The notes under the pieces: generated by a model | Seen by the model: the letters and a program-made list of their open reading frames with translations, nothing else | Told to the model about the DNA's origin: nothing | Database searches by the model: none | In this document: piece by piece, positions 27,374-35,441 of the stretch | Numbering within the stretch: the first letter of the stretch is position 1 | Layout: every line of letters starts with the position of its first letter | Translations under genes and position numbers: made by a program | Source: CAVTLG01 sp963802635 | Lineage (GTDB): Bacteria; Chloroflexota; Ktedonobacteria; Ktedonobacterales; Ktedonobacteraceae | Direction: 5' to 3' | Assembly (NCBI GenBank): GCA_963802635.1 | Contig: CAWDJJ010000002.1 | Span: forward strand, 806,001 to 870,000 | DNA length: 64,000 nt

Positions 27374-28744
27374 ATGACTGATCCTGTACTATTAGTTGAA
27401 CCAGTCATTACCGCTATCGTTGCATTTATCAAGATGCGCTCAGTACAAAATGCTGCCGGTAAAGCCACAGGGTTTGTGCTGAGCAAGTCGACAGACTTTA
27501 TAAGTGATAAGGCAACAGAAAGTACCTTTGAAAAAGGACGGAAAGCATTTGAGATGCTGCGTTCGCGTTTTTTGGCACAGGGTGATGTCAAAGCGGAACA
27601 AGCTTTAGAAACATTGGAACAGCATCCAGATGATAAAGTCTCTCAACAAACGCTCGTTCAGGAAACAGCACGTCTTGCTAGCACAGACCCCTCTTTTGCG
27701 CAGGAACTCCAGATATTTGCAAACAATGTGGTCATTGCCCAATCTGGCAGTATCCATGTGAATGAGCATACGCATATCGAATCACTCACCATCCACCAGG
27801 CTGCGCCTCCCAGTGATCCCTGGAATACGTACAAATATATGGCGATACGCGGGCCGGAAGCACACAGGGATTTCACAAACCGTCCTTTGGGGCCGTGGGA
27901 TACCCAGACTATCGGGGTGGAGACGATTGAGAATGTGCGAGCAAAGCTTCTGCGCGGTGTCACGTTAGAACACCCGGTACAGATTACTGTGAAGGGAGCG
28001 TTGTTTCCCTGTGCCTTGCTGACAAGTGGTTGGTGGGACAGGGGTTTCAATATGGGCGTCAAGAAGGTCCAGTGGCGTAATAAAGTTCAGGAATGGCTGT
28101 TCCACGGCTTTGATCTCTGGGGACCTTCCTGGGATTTTACCTGGGATATCGACAACTGGGAAGAAAGCCGCACGCGCAATTGCTTTATTGCACAGCTCGG
28201 CGATGGCGATGAGGCGAACTCGCTGTCGGTGCTCATCCCGAATTCTAAAGCACAGAGATTACGCGAGAGCTTGCAACAATGGGGCGGCATCGTCGAAGCG
28301 GAAATCACCTGCCTGCTAGGCCACCGCAAACATTTCAAAGAGCATTTCGACTCAAACCTGATGGAACTCTTCGGTGGTCTGCTGGACTATTGTCTGTGGA
28401 TCAACGAAGAGGATAAAGCACACAAAATAAAGGTGAAGAAGAGACAGTTGACAGATGTCTACTCAGGATATCTGTGGAAATGCCTGGCGGCGAAGCAACG
28501 GCTAATCAATGACAGGCCAAAGCTCGAAGATGTTTATTTCGTGTGGGAGCATACGAATCTTTCCAGCCCGGACGCCGTGGCTTACGGTCTTGAGGCGCTG
28601 GAGCAAAAAGAGGCATATATTAAACGTAAGTTCGAGGATGATCTCGTCCTGGTCCAAAAATCTTCGTCGCTGGTGCCGGGAACGCCGCTCTGGAAGCCCC
28701 AGGATGTCTACGCGATGTTGCTCGACGACGTTGACGAAATTTAG
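27374..28744 (+). CDS. Protein of unknown function beside cas6 (candidate conflict-associated)
   Basis: 456 residues, not recognised as a whole. The first ~130 residues resemble the helical N-terminal adaptor seen on many STAND and effector proteins: a hydrophobic helix (EPVITAIVAFIK), a charged helix, ALETLEQHPDDKVSQQTLVQ, and a short turn rich in alternating residues (VVIAQSGSIHVNEHTHIESL) that looks like a small beta solenoid. The rest (150-456) is rich in Trp and acidic residues (LFHGFDLWGPSWDFTWDIDNWEE) with no known catalytic motif that I can name. Ribosome site AAGGGAG precedes ATG 27374. It lies between cas6 copy 2 and a cas6 remnant, so a role as a CRISPR-linked effector is possible but unproven. 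Confidence 0.65.
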   Translation: MTDPVLLVEPVITAIVAFIKMRSVQNAAGKATGFVLSKSTDFISDKATESTFEKGRKAFEMLRSRFLAQGDVKAEQALETLEQHPDDKVSQQTLVQETARLASTDPSFAQELQIFANNVVIAQSGSIHVNEHTHIESLTIHQAAPPSDPWNTYKYMAIRGPEAHRDFTNRPLGPWDTQTIGVETIENVRAKLLRGVTLEHPVQITVKGALFPCALLTSGWWDRGFNMGVKKVQWRNKVQEWLFHGFDLWGPSWDFTWDIDNWEESRTRNCFIAQLGDGDEANSLSVLIPNSKAQRLRESLQQWGGIVEAEITCLLGHRKHFKEHFDSNLMELFGGLLDYCLWINEEDKAHKIKVKKRQLTDVYSGYLWKCLAAKQRLINDRPKLEDVYFVWEHTNLSSPDAVAYGLEALEQKEAYIKRKFEDDLVLVQKSSSLVPGTPLWKPQDVYAMLLDDVDEI

Positions 28745-28902
28745 ACCCGCTCTGGAGCACGCCTCCGATTTATGCTTCGATGCCGTGAGTGAAGGTGTGA
28801 CAAAGGTTTCGTGACACAAGGGGACTATTCACAAGCAAACGTTCGTAATGCAGTTTTTATCTGGTTGTGAGTGGTCCCCTGCTCAGGCTTCACACCTCTT
28901 TT

Positions 28903-29108
28903 AAAAGAGCCTGGGTCAAGTTCATCTCCACACCCAACCCAACATTATCTGCACATGCAAATATAGCATTGATGAACCAGGCGACCCAACTGACGAAGAG
29001 TTCCCCCCTTGATAGTCAAGCAACAGCTCATGCTTTTGTCGCACCTGACGTTCCAGCGTGGCATAGGCTACAAAACAGCGATGGGCGTGGGAATAACAAG
29101 AGTAATAT
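28903..29108 (+). pseudogene. cas6: Remnant of a third cas6 gene (3' end only)
   Basis: The DNA aligns with the last ~200 bases of cas6 copy 2 almost without large gaps. GGTCAAGTTCATCTCCACAC matches GGTCAAATTCACCACCCAT, then CACATGCAAATA matches CACCTGCAAATA. TAGTCAAGCAACAGCTCATG matches CAGTCAGGCAGCAACTTAT, and CATAGGCTACAAAACAGCG followed by ATGGGCGTGGGA matches the glycine loop. Frame breaks and missing upstream sequence prevent translation of a full protein. The surrounding 28745-28902 shows no gene. Confidence 0.75.
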
Positions 29109-29219
29109 AATACTGATTACAAGCAAAAATTTATCAGTCCTATTCAACGTTAGTGATTACTATAGAAGAATATATAATAAAACAAGCTATTTTAGCATTT
29201 CGAACTCCAGCCTGTGGTA

Positions 29220-29248
29220 TTGACACTTGTCTTTTTCTACTGTATAGT
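29220..29248 (+). promoter_or_regulatory. Strong sigma-70-type promoter not followed by a gene
   Basis: TTGACA (29220-29225), a 17-base spacer and TATAGT (29243-29248): both boxes near perfect. Start of transcription would be near 29255. No convincing ORF follows on this strand for 1.5 kb; what follows is a short structured region with CRISPR-repeat-like motifs. Confidence 0.7.
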
Positions 29249-29249
29249 T

Positions 29250-29460
29250 CCTCACAGAGGAAAGGTCACTCCCGTCAGGGATCGAAACAAATACATTTCC
29301 TTGAGAAGGCATGAACAGGAGTTCTGTTTCATAAACAGTCCTGCTGCCTCCCGTATGGGCTTGAAACGCATCTATCCGACTAAGGTCAGGAATATGCGAT
29401 TTGGTTAAATAAACATGTAAAAGAGGTATGATTTGGTACGTGCTTTTCTGTGTTTATTTT
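29250..29460 (+). ncRNA. Candidate structured non-coding RNA or degenerate two-unit CRISPR locus
   Basis: Downstream of the promoter are two motifs ending GAAAC at 29288 and 29367, 79 bases apart, each with a small hairpin: CTCCCGTCAGGGATCGAAAC and CTCCCGTATGGGCTTGAAAC. They share 17 of 23 terminal bases. Between them lies a long hairpin: GGCA (29308)/TGCC (29348), CAGGA (29316-29320)/TCCTG (29339-29343), CTGTTT (29324-29329)/AAACAG (29333-29338). After the second motif, CGCAT (29367-29371) pairs with ATGCG (29394-29398). An inverted repeat AAATAAACA (about 29406)/TGTTTATTT (about 29451) closes the region. This is either a novel small RNA or a worn-out mini array; I cannot decide. Confidence 0.45.
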
Positions 29461-29550
29461 AAGCCGAAAAATTATGTCACTATACCTCTATAATCCAAAG
29501 AGATATGGTGACATAACAATTTAAAGCATCAATACGCTAAGACTTGAATA

Positions 29551-29781
29551 TCATTTCAAAAGAAGCTTGGCGCTAAACGCAGAAATGAGTTTGTTTTTTT
29601 TGTCAAAAATCTTGATAGTACTATCTGACTCAACTTCATTGACTAACCACTCATAAACTCTTAAAGCATCTCTTACAGTTTCAGCTCTTGTCGTAGCTTC
29701 CGTTTTTTCCTTAATTTCATCTAACCGCTTCAATGCTTCAGATGAGAAATCAAACTGAAGCCTTTCTTTATGCTTATCCAT
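29551..29781 (-). CDS. Ribbon-helix-helix DNA-binding protein (antitoxin or regulator type)
   Basis: 76 residues. The N-terminus has the short strand (HKERLQFDFS) and two helices (EALKRLDEIKEKTEA, then TRAETVRDALRVYEWLVNEV) of the MetJ/Arc fold, with the typical Thr/Ser-Arg-Ala-Glu-X-Val-Arg turn. The remaining residues may form an extra strand. ATG 29781 follows GGAGG by six bases, the best site in the frame; the longer frame to 29835 is not supported. No toxin gene is adjacent: the next gene upstream encodes a membrane protein. It could regulate the divergent III-D operon, whose promoter region has a palindrome, but this is inference. Confidence 0.78.
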   Translation of the reverse strand: MDKHKERLQFDFSSEALKRLDEIKEKTEATTRAETVRDALRVYEWLVNEVESDSTIKIFDKKNKLISAFSAKLLLK

Positions 29782-29862
29782 AATTATGCCTCCAACTAGG
29801 TCCAATGCGGTGGTAAGAAACGCTGAACAAACCAAGTGTTAGAACTATGGTTAAGTCCATAG

Positions 29863-30309
29863 TCACTTCTTTTGCTGATTACTGCTGTCCTTTCTGTTAA
29901 CTACATGAGGATAGTAGTAATCAACAATTACTTTAAGGAGCGGACCAATGCCCAAACGAGCTAAAGGACTCGTAGCTAACAGCCAAATATTCCCTTTGTC
30001 AATATACAGATAAAACCCTAGCCCCACCCAAACGACAAACACACCTACAAAGACGCTATTAAAACAACATCGCCATATCGATGTGCTTACATGCTCCCAA
30101 TCATCAACGACTCCTGCGTATTTCGTCTCGCCTACAGATAAATCTGTATCATCGACATCATAAAGATCAAAATCTTGAGGTCCTATTATGAGCGCATTCC
30201 ACTCTTCAACTTCTCCAGCATAAGTACCTTCAATGAGTAAACTTGTCGAGGATTCTCTGAATATCAAAAGTTTTTTTCTGTATGCTCTCACCCATAGTAT
30301 AACTATCAC
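29863..30309 (-). CDS. Small membrane protein of unknown function
   Basis: 148 residues or fewer. A polar, acidic N-terminal half (EGTYAGEVEEWNALIIGPQDF, then DVDDTDLSVGETKYAGVVDDWEHV) with two related words (YAGEVEEWN and YAGVVDDWE) is followed by a membrane segment (VFVGVFVVWVGLGFYLYI), a loop, and a second weak hydrophobic helix (LARLGIGPLLKVIVDYYY). The two YAGxVxxW words suggest an internal duplication. The frame opens with GTG at 30309 with GAGAGGA too close; a GTG six codons inside is an alternative start. It is 81 bases upstream of the RHH gene on the same strand, so both could be one unit divergent from cas10. Confidence 0.55.
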   Translation of the reverse strand: MIVILWVRAYRKKLLIFRESSTSLLIEGTYAGEVEEWNALIIGPQDFDLYDVDDTDLSVGETKYAGVVDDWEHVSTSIWRCCFNSVFVGVFVVWVGLGFYLYIDKGNIWLLATSPLARLGIGPLLKVIVDYYYPHVVNRKDSSNQQKK

Positions 30310-30310
30310 T

Positions 30311-30449
30311 CCTCTCAGAGAAATTCTATAGCTCTCTTCCAGTCCTCATCGTTTTGAATTTAGAAAAAAGCGCGTTAATGAGTACACCTTCGTCCACTTT
30401 TCAATGGACGAAATGAGATGATCATTAAACTATAGAATTTCAGTGAGGA
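30311..30449. repeat. Inverted-repeat-bounded 139-bp element with central hairpin
   Basis: AAATTCTATAG (30321-30331) is exactly complementary to CTATAGAATTT (30430-30440), and the match extends imperfectly outward (CCTCTCAGAG versus CTCACTG). In the centre TTCGTCCA pairs with TGGACGAA (around 30387-30410, loop of eight). No gene inside. This is the form of a small MITE or a bidirectional terminator region between the leftward genes and cas10. Confidence 0.4.
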
Positions 30450-30600
30450 GCCAAGAACAAGAGCATACGATGATCACATTTTTTTATATCCTTCCCAAAG
30501 AATGCGTTATTTCTCTACATAATACACTAGCCCCTATCCAAAGTCAAGTAATTTTTCTTATTTTTGAGAGGTAAATAGGTATGGATATTATGTAAATCAA

Positions 30601-30744
30601 TGAGTAGTAATTACTCACGAAAATGTGATATACTTACACGGTCTTTAGCACTACTATCATGTAAAGTAGGCTGAAAATCAGAAATAACTCTGAGAAATTT
30701 CATCAGTGCTTCTAATGTCAAATATTCTCAGCTATGCTATACTC
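30601..30744 (+). promoter_or_regulatory. Promoter region of the type III-D operon with a palindromic operator candidate
   Basis: A dyad TGAGTA-GTAAT-TACTCA at 30601-30617 covers the -35 position of an extended -10 box TGATATACT (30626-30634). A second extended -10 box TGCTATACT is at 30736-30744 with a weak -35 (ATGTCA, near 30715). Both face cas10 at 30799. The dyad is a natural candidate for a repressor site. Confidence 0.45.
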
Positions 30745-30798
30745 TGGATGCTTAAGTTCCTCTCTCAATAACCTAATAAGGTTGGAGGTAAGATCACT

Positions 30799-32505
30799 GT
30801 GGGATATTCGTTGATCGCGCTCGATACTAATCACATCAAAAAATATGTCTTCGGTACCGATAAACTGAAAGAAATTCGCGGTGCCAGTTCTCTACTTGAT
30901 GGCCTCAACCGTGAGGAAACAGAAAAGGTCGCCCAGCGAGAAAGCATCACCGTTGAGCGCATCTATGCTAATGGAGGTTCTGGTCTCTTTCTAGTGGATG
31001 AAACATTGGCAGATACATTTGGGCAAAAGGTACAAAAAGAGTACACGGAGACAACGCAAGGAGGTGCCTCAGTCACCTATGTTGTTCAGACACTTCCAGA
31101 TCACATAAAAAACCTCGGCATAGCGCAAATTAAGCAAAAAAATCTCTATGATGAGCTTGAGCTTATACGCTACCGATTGCGCGAGGAAAAAGATCGCACA
31201 CCCGATATAATTAGTTTGCCTTCACATCCCTTTATGCGTCCCTGTGACGCATGCGGCATTGAATACGCAGAGAAAGAGGCAACAAATCCAAGCGATCCAG
31301 CAACGCAGCAATACTATTGTGCAAGCTGCCGCAAAAAGCAAAGCGAAGACGATGAAGTTAAGAAGCGTATTTCAAGAACAATGCGCGGTAAAAGAAGCAA
31401 TGAAAAATACCTTTGGGATCGCATACTTAGTAACTTGCACGAAGTAGATTATACATTCCCACCTGATATGTCAGACGAAGAAAAGGAATTTCGTCCCAGC
31501 AACTTCAACGTTTTCCGCAGATTTGCCGAAGCAAAAGAGTACCTTGGGCTAATTTACGCTGATGCTAATAATATGGGCACAAAAATAGAAGACTTCACTA
31601 CATTAACAGAAATCGCAGATTTTGCCACCAGGGTTGATGACACTATTCACCAGGCTATAAGCATCGCCATCAAAAAACATTTACCAATATATCTACCTCC
31701 TGAAGGTAGTGATTCATCTCCCCTTTTTCCTTTTGATATCCTGCTTCTGGGAGGAGACGATATAGTGATAGTCACAGATGCAACCAAAGCCATGGATGTA
31801 GCACTCACTATCGCGCAAGAGTTTCGCACGCTGAACGACGAAAAGTATACACTATCCGTCGGCGTCGTGCTCGCCCCCATTAAATATCCATTTAGCTTAC
31901 TACAAGATCTGGCAACAACAACGCTCAATATTGCCAAAGAAGCTAGCACAAAAGCGCGTGAAAAGGCACATAAAAAAGAGGAGATTGATGATACACGCAT
32001 CAACTTTATCCTCGTGACGGGTGGCAATGGGGATGATTTTAAGAAAGTCTATCACCATGTCTACCACCATGAAGATAAAGAGAAGAAGACAGAATTCTAT
32101 GCAACATTGCGTCCATACAAGCCAGAAGACCTTGACCATCTGCTTAAAACCATCCGCAAAGGCTACCAGCAAGGATTAGGGCGAACAAAACTCCATCAAA
32201 TGCGCGAGGCAATACTGCAAAAGAATCTAACAACAGCAGTCAGCGAAGGGCTAGCAGTGATGAGAAGTTGGCGCGATAAGCAACGCGCCTATGTAGTCAG
32301 GCAAGTCTACGGGTTCGGTGAGCAATATCAAATACCACGCAGCGATCCAAATAATCCCGCATCCGGGTTTCCACGTGTCACCTTTCCCTGGTTCGCCGAT
32401 GACAAAAACGATAAAGGGTTTGATGTTTATCGCACACCGCTATTAGATATCGCAGAACTCTATAATTTTGTGACAAGAGAGGGGGATGATAGTGACGAGA
32501 GTTGA
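30799..32505 (+). CDS. cas10: Type III-D Cas10, HD-less, with active cyclase motif
   Basis: 568 residues, shorter than the 700-1000 of Cas10 proteins with an HD nuclease; no HD motif is present at the N-terminus, as described for subtype III-D. The first palm-like part starts GYSLIALDTNHIKKYVFGTDKLKEIRG with SSLLDGLNR. A zinc-binding module follows with Cys149, Cys152, Cys174, Cys177. The second palm carries GGDD at residues 318-321 (LLLGGDDIVIV), the site that makes cyclic oligoadenylates on target RNA binding. GTG 30799 follows GGAGGT by nine bases, an excellent ribosome site. It is the first gene of a nine-gene operon. Cas10 should signal to a CARF or similar effector, which is not in the window. 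Confidence 0.93.
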   Translation: MGYSLIALDTNHIKKYVFGTDKLKEIRGASSLLDGLNREETEKVAQRESITVERIYANGGSGLFLVDETLADTFGQKVQKEYTETTQGGASVTYVVQTLPDHIKNLGIAQIKQKNLYDELELIRYRLREEKDRTPDIISLPSHPFMRPCDACGIEYAEKEATNPSDPATQQYYCASCRKKQSEDDEVKKRISRTMRGKRSNEKYLWDRILSNLHEVDYTFPPDMSDEEKEFRPSNFNVFRRFAEAKEYLGLIYADANNMGTKIEDFTTLTEIADFATRVDDTIHQAISIAIKKHLPIYLPPEGSDSSPLFPFDILLLGGDDIVIVTDATKAMDVALTIAQEFRTLNDEKYTLSVGVVLAPIKYPFSLLQDLATTTLNIAKEASTKAREKAHKKEEIDDTRINFILVTGGNGDDFKKVYHHVYHHEDKEKKTEFYATLRPYKPEDLDHLLKTIRKGYQQGLGRTKLHQMREAILQKNLTTAVSEGLAVMRSWRDKQRAYVVRQVYGFGEQYQIPRSDPNNPASGFPRVTFPWFADDKNDKGFDVYRTPLLDIAELYNFVTREGDDSDES

Positions 32506-33235
32506 TCGTATCCAACTCACCTACGAATTGACATTTCAGACACCATTCCACTGCGGCACAGGGCTAAGTATGGGCTTGATAGATCGTACTATCGTGCGTG
32601 ATCGCGATGGATACCTCTATGTGCCAGGCTCAACCATCAAAGGCGTGCTGCGCGAGTATTGCGAACAGTTGGAACGCCTCTACGAGGAGTTCGACCTTGA
32701 CTTAAAAGCACTTATCGCCAGCCCACACGGCAATAAGGAAAATCTCTGGGAATTTGGTCAATCAGCCACGATGATTACGCGCATCTTCGGCTCACATACA
32801 CATCCTGGCCTGCTCTTCTTCGATGATGCTCGGCAGTTAGAACAAGATAAACAGAGAAGTCTACAAACAGACCTGTATACACAGGTGCGACTTGATCGAC
32901 TTACGCGTACCGCAGTTCCAGGAGCACTCTACACCAGCGAGTTTGGCGTGAAAAAATTGTCCTTTGTGGGAAAAATCACCGGTTGGCTGGAATGTGCAGC
33001 GATAGAAAGTATCAAGAATGGTCCAACCTATTCCTTGCTCCTGCTGCTAGCAGGCTTGCATATGATTGATCGTATTGGCGGCAATAAATCGACAGGTAAA
33101 GGTCAATGCCAGATCACTATCACAGAATTGACGATCAATAAAGTAAAGAACGAGCAATGGTCATCCTGGCTAGACCACTTAGAAATGCTCTCTTACTACT
33201 CCATGGATGGTGCATCACAGGAGGATGAGGCATGA
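32492..33235 (+). CDS. Type III-D RAMP protein, Cas7-type (Csm3-like)
   Basis: 247 residues of the RAMP fold. N-terminal strand then GTGLSMGLIDRTIVR (Asp31 could be the catalytic residue that cuts target RNA in the backbone), VPGSTIKGVLREY helix, a GLLFFDDARQ insertion, and the C-terminal glycine-rich GGNKSTGKGQCQITI loop. It overlaps cas10 by 14 bases; GTG 32492 fits the GGGGG upstream better than ATG 32486, which is too close. One of four Cas7-type genes in the operon, so it likely forms part of the crRNA-binding filament. Confidence 0.85.
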   Translation: MTRVDRIQLTYELTFQTPFHCGTGLSMGLIDRTIVRDRDGYLYVPGSTIKGVLREYCEQLERLYEEFDLDLKALIASPHGNKENLWEFGQSATMITRIFGSHTHPGLLFFDDARQLEQDKQRSLQTDLYTQVRLDRLTRTAVPGALYTSEFGVKKLSFVGKITGWLECAAIESIKNGPTYSLLLLLAGLHMIDRIGGNKSTGKGQCQITITELTINKVKNEQWSSWLDHLEMLSYYSMDGASQEDEA

Positions 33236-34500
33236 AGCAACTCTTTATCCAATTGGACGCCATTTCTCCGCTCGCCATTCGCTCCGATCATGCAGCAGGA
33301 GGTACCGATGCGGCTAAATATATTGCAGGCAATACTCTCCTGGGCAGTCTGGCAGCGGTATATAGGCGCGTCCATCCTGAGAGAACGGATGACTTTGAGA
33401 AACTCTTTTTGGGCGAAAGTGTGCTCTATCCCAACCTCTATCCTGCTGTTTTCAATGACGAAGGATTACATAATAGCAATCTTCCCGTTTACCCACTACC
33501 GAAAACAGCGCAAAGTTGTAAACGCCATCCAGGTTTTCTCTCCTCCGAAGATGAGGAACACGATGGACATGGTGTACGCGACAGTTTGATAGATTGGACT
33601 CTGTTCAAAGAATATCAGCAGACAGACACGAAGTCACTCGCAGCTCTAAGGCATTATAAGACATGCCATTATAAGATACACGAGAATGATAAGTGTGCGA
33701 TAGTAATGGCTGCTATTAATGGCTATTATAGACGCGATAGAATTGCACCATATAATATGACAGCCGCCCAGTCACATACGCGCCTACAAACACGCACTGG
33801 TATCAATCGTGAGTCTGGCACTGTACAGGAAGGTATTTTGTACAATCGTCAGGTCTTTGAAGAAGGCATGCGTTTCTGCGGCACGGTAACATTTCTCGAT
33901 GATGAACTCGTTCCACCCTTTGAAGATTTCATCGAAGAAGTGGGGTATGAAGGTCTTGTACGGATCGGCACTGGGCGTACACGTGGCATGGGTCAGGTAG
34001 CTATTGTCGCTGGACCTGGAGGCAATCAGCAAGATGACTTTTTCTCATTCACACAACGCCTGGATGCATTTAACAAAAGGCTATACGAACAAGCTAACTG
34101 CTTTGAGATAAACGCGTTACGGCATAGCTACTTCTTCGCGCTGACGCTCCACTCGCCACTGATTCTACAAGATGAACTTCTACGCTACAAAGGCTCCGTC
34201 TGCGCCGAAACGCTCAAAGAGCTTCTCAACGTTCCAATGCCAGAGTTCGCACAGATCTATCAAACAGCCAGCATACAACGCGTCACAGGCTGGCAAGACA
34301 TGTGGGGTCTGCCACGTACCAACGAGTACGCCATTGAAACTGGCTCGGTTTTTCTCTTTGCATGCTCGTCACCTCTCGAAGAAGAGGCACGCAAAGCACT
34401 GTTTGAGCTTGAACAACAGGGCATAGGCAAGCGACGCGCAGAAGGTTTTGGGCGCATCTGCATATCAGATCAATTTCACCAGGAGGTAGAGCAGCGATGA
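33232..34500 (+). CDS. csx10: Csx10-family RAMP (Cas5-like subunit of type III-D)
   Basis: 422 residues. N-terminus LFIQLDAISPLAIRSDHAAGG with YIAGNTLLGSLAAVYRR is typical of Csx10, the Cas5-group protein that marks subtype III-D and is expected to hold the 5' handle of the crRNA. Further features are PVYPLPKTAQSCKRHPGF, the block QSHTRLQTRTGINRESGTVQEGILYNRQVFEEGM, the glycine-rich loop IGTGRTRGMGQVAI, and a second RAMP-like half ending RRAEGFGRICISD. It starts with an ATGA overlap with the upstream gene, so translation is coupled. I am confident of the family; the CRISPR subtype follows from it together with csx19. Confidence 0.88.
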   Translation: MKQLFIQLDAISPLAIRSDHAAGGTDAAKYIAGNTLLGSLAAVYRRVHPERTDDFEKLFLGESVLYPNLYPAVFNDEGLHNSNLPVYPLPKTAQSCKRHPGFLSSEDEEHDGHGVRDSLIDWTLFKEYQQTDTKSLAALRHYKTCHYKIHENDKCAIVMAAINGYYRRDRIAPYNMTAAQSHTRLQTRTGINRESGTVQEGILYNRQVFEEGMRFCGTVTFLDDELVPPFEDFIEEVGYEGLVRIGTGRTRGMGQVAIVAGPGGNQQDDFFSFTQRLDAFNKRLYEQANCFEINALRHSYFFALTLHSPLILQDELLRYKGSVCAETLKELLNVPMPEFAQIYQTASIQRVTGWQDMWGLPRTNEYAIETGSVFLFACSSPLEEEARKALFELEQQGIGKRRAEGFGRICISDQFHQEVEQR

Positions 34501-34973
34501 GTGAAGATACTAAAAATAGAGCCATGCAAATCATTCGTGAAGTAAATATACAGGCAGAAAATGCTTACGAGGATGCCGTCCAGCTCGGCGATCATGCGGC
34601 GTACGCCCTGAAAAAAAATCACCGCTCCCAGATGACCGGACTGGAGAATATCGCTGAGAGCGCACTCAAGACATCGGACATCTTTGACTACATCAAGCGA
34701 CAGACGGCACGCTTCCTTTACTGGCGTCAGAGCTTCCCAACTCATTCAGATCTAGTGTTTGGTGAGCGCTTGAAGCGATATCTTGAGGAGGAACTCAGCA
34801 AAAAACGCGATACGATATGTAGCCCCAACCGGCTCAACATCGGCAACAAGACCGACGAGGATAAACAGTTGCGCCGCCGCGTCTACCTGCTGCTGATACG
34901 TCAATTTATTCGCCAGATGGTTGTAGAGTACGAGTATCGCGTCAATATTGAAGGCGACAGGAAGGGAGCTTAG
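34497..34973 (+). CDS. Small helical protein of the III-D operon (possible Cas11-type subunit, first of two)
   Basis: 158 residues, predicted mainly helical and charged, overlapping csx10 by ATGA. Blocks: QMTGLENIAESALKTSDIFDYIKRQTARF in the middle and LRRRVYLLLIRQFIRQMVVEYEYRV at the end. No RAMP glycine loop and no nuclease motif. Its size and place are those of a small subunit (Cas11/Csm2/Cmr5 role), but the sequence is not close to the Csm2 pattern that the next gene shows. It could also be an accessory protein specific to III-D. Function uncertain, gene certain. Confidence 0.7.
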   Translation: MSEDTKNRAMQIIREVNIQAENAYEDAVQLGDHAAYALKKNHRSQMTGLENIAESALKTSDIFDYIKRQTARFLYWRQSFPTHSDLVFGERLKRYLEEELSKKRDTICSPNRLNIGNKTDEDKQLRRRVYLLLIRQFIRQMVVEYEYRVNIEGDRKGA

Positions 34974-34979
34974 CATACC

Positions 34980-35435
34980 ATGCCTTCAGCAGAACAGCTT
35001 GAGCAAATAGCGTATTTGAGTGACACGGTGCTCTATCCCGAAGCCGTCGCTTTTATACGCCGCCTGGTCCAGGAGCAAGAATGCTCACCACTACCTGCTA
35101 GCCAGGTAAACGGACTGCTCAATATCACCAATACCGCGAAATACGTTGAGCTGGATAAATTCATCAAACACCAACGTGACCGCGATTGGCCTGCATCCAG
35201 AAGCAATATTAAGATATTCTATACCGAACTGGAAAAAACATTCACGACGATGAAGAATAAGCGGATCAGAGACGAATTCCATCTGCCGCGTGAGGGACTC
35301 AGCACCAGAGAAATGAGCCTGGAGATCGATGAGTTGATGGCAGCGCTGACTCGTGATTTCGTGCAACATCTGCTAGCGGAAAACGGGTTACTCGTAATAG
35401 AACTGCAAGAACAAAAGCCAAAATATAGAAGGTAG
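34980..35435 (+). CDS. Small subunit candidate, Csm2-like (Cas11), second of two
   Basis: 151 residues, helical. The pattern VNGLLNITNTAKYVELDKFIKHQ followed by NIKIFYTELEKTF recalls Csm2-type small subunits, where an Ile-Arg/Lys-x-Phe-Tyr helix is conserved. It begins six bases after the previous stop and ends six bases before the next gene. In the complex such subunits line the target RNA opposite the Cas7 filament. Two neighbouring small helical genes raise the question of which one is Cas11, or whether both are. Confidence 0.7.
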   Translation: MPSAEQLEQIAYLSDTVLYPEAVAFIRRLVQEQECSPLPASQVNGLLNITNTAKYVELDKFIKHQRDRDWPASRSNIKIFYTELEKTFTTMKNKRIRDEFHLPREGLSTREMSLEIDELMAALTRDFVQHLLAENGLLVIELQEQKPKYRR

Positions 35436-35441
35436 GAAGGC

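Noticed and set aside
28867..29223. 118-codon frame across the cas6 remnant
   Set aside because: It reads the decayed cas6 DNA in the wrong frame.
29214..29408. 64-codon frame over the structured locus
   Set aside because: It starts before the transcription start predicted from the strong promoter, and its codons simply follow the repeat-like motifs; treated as RNA instead.
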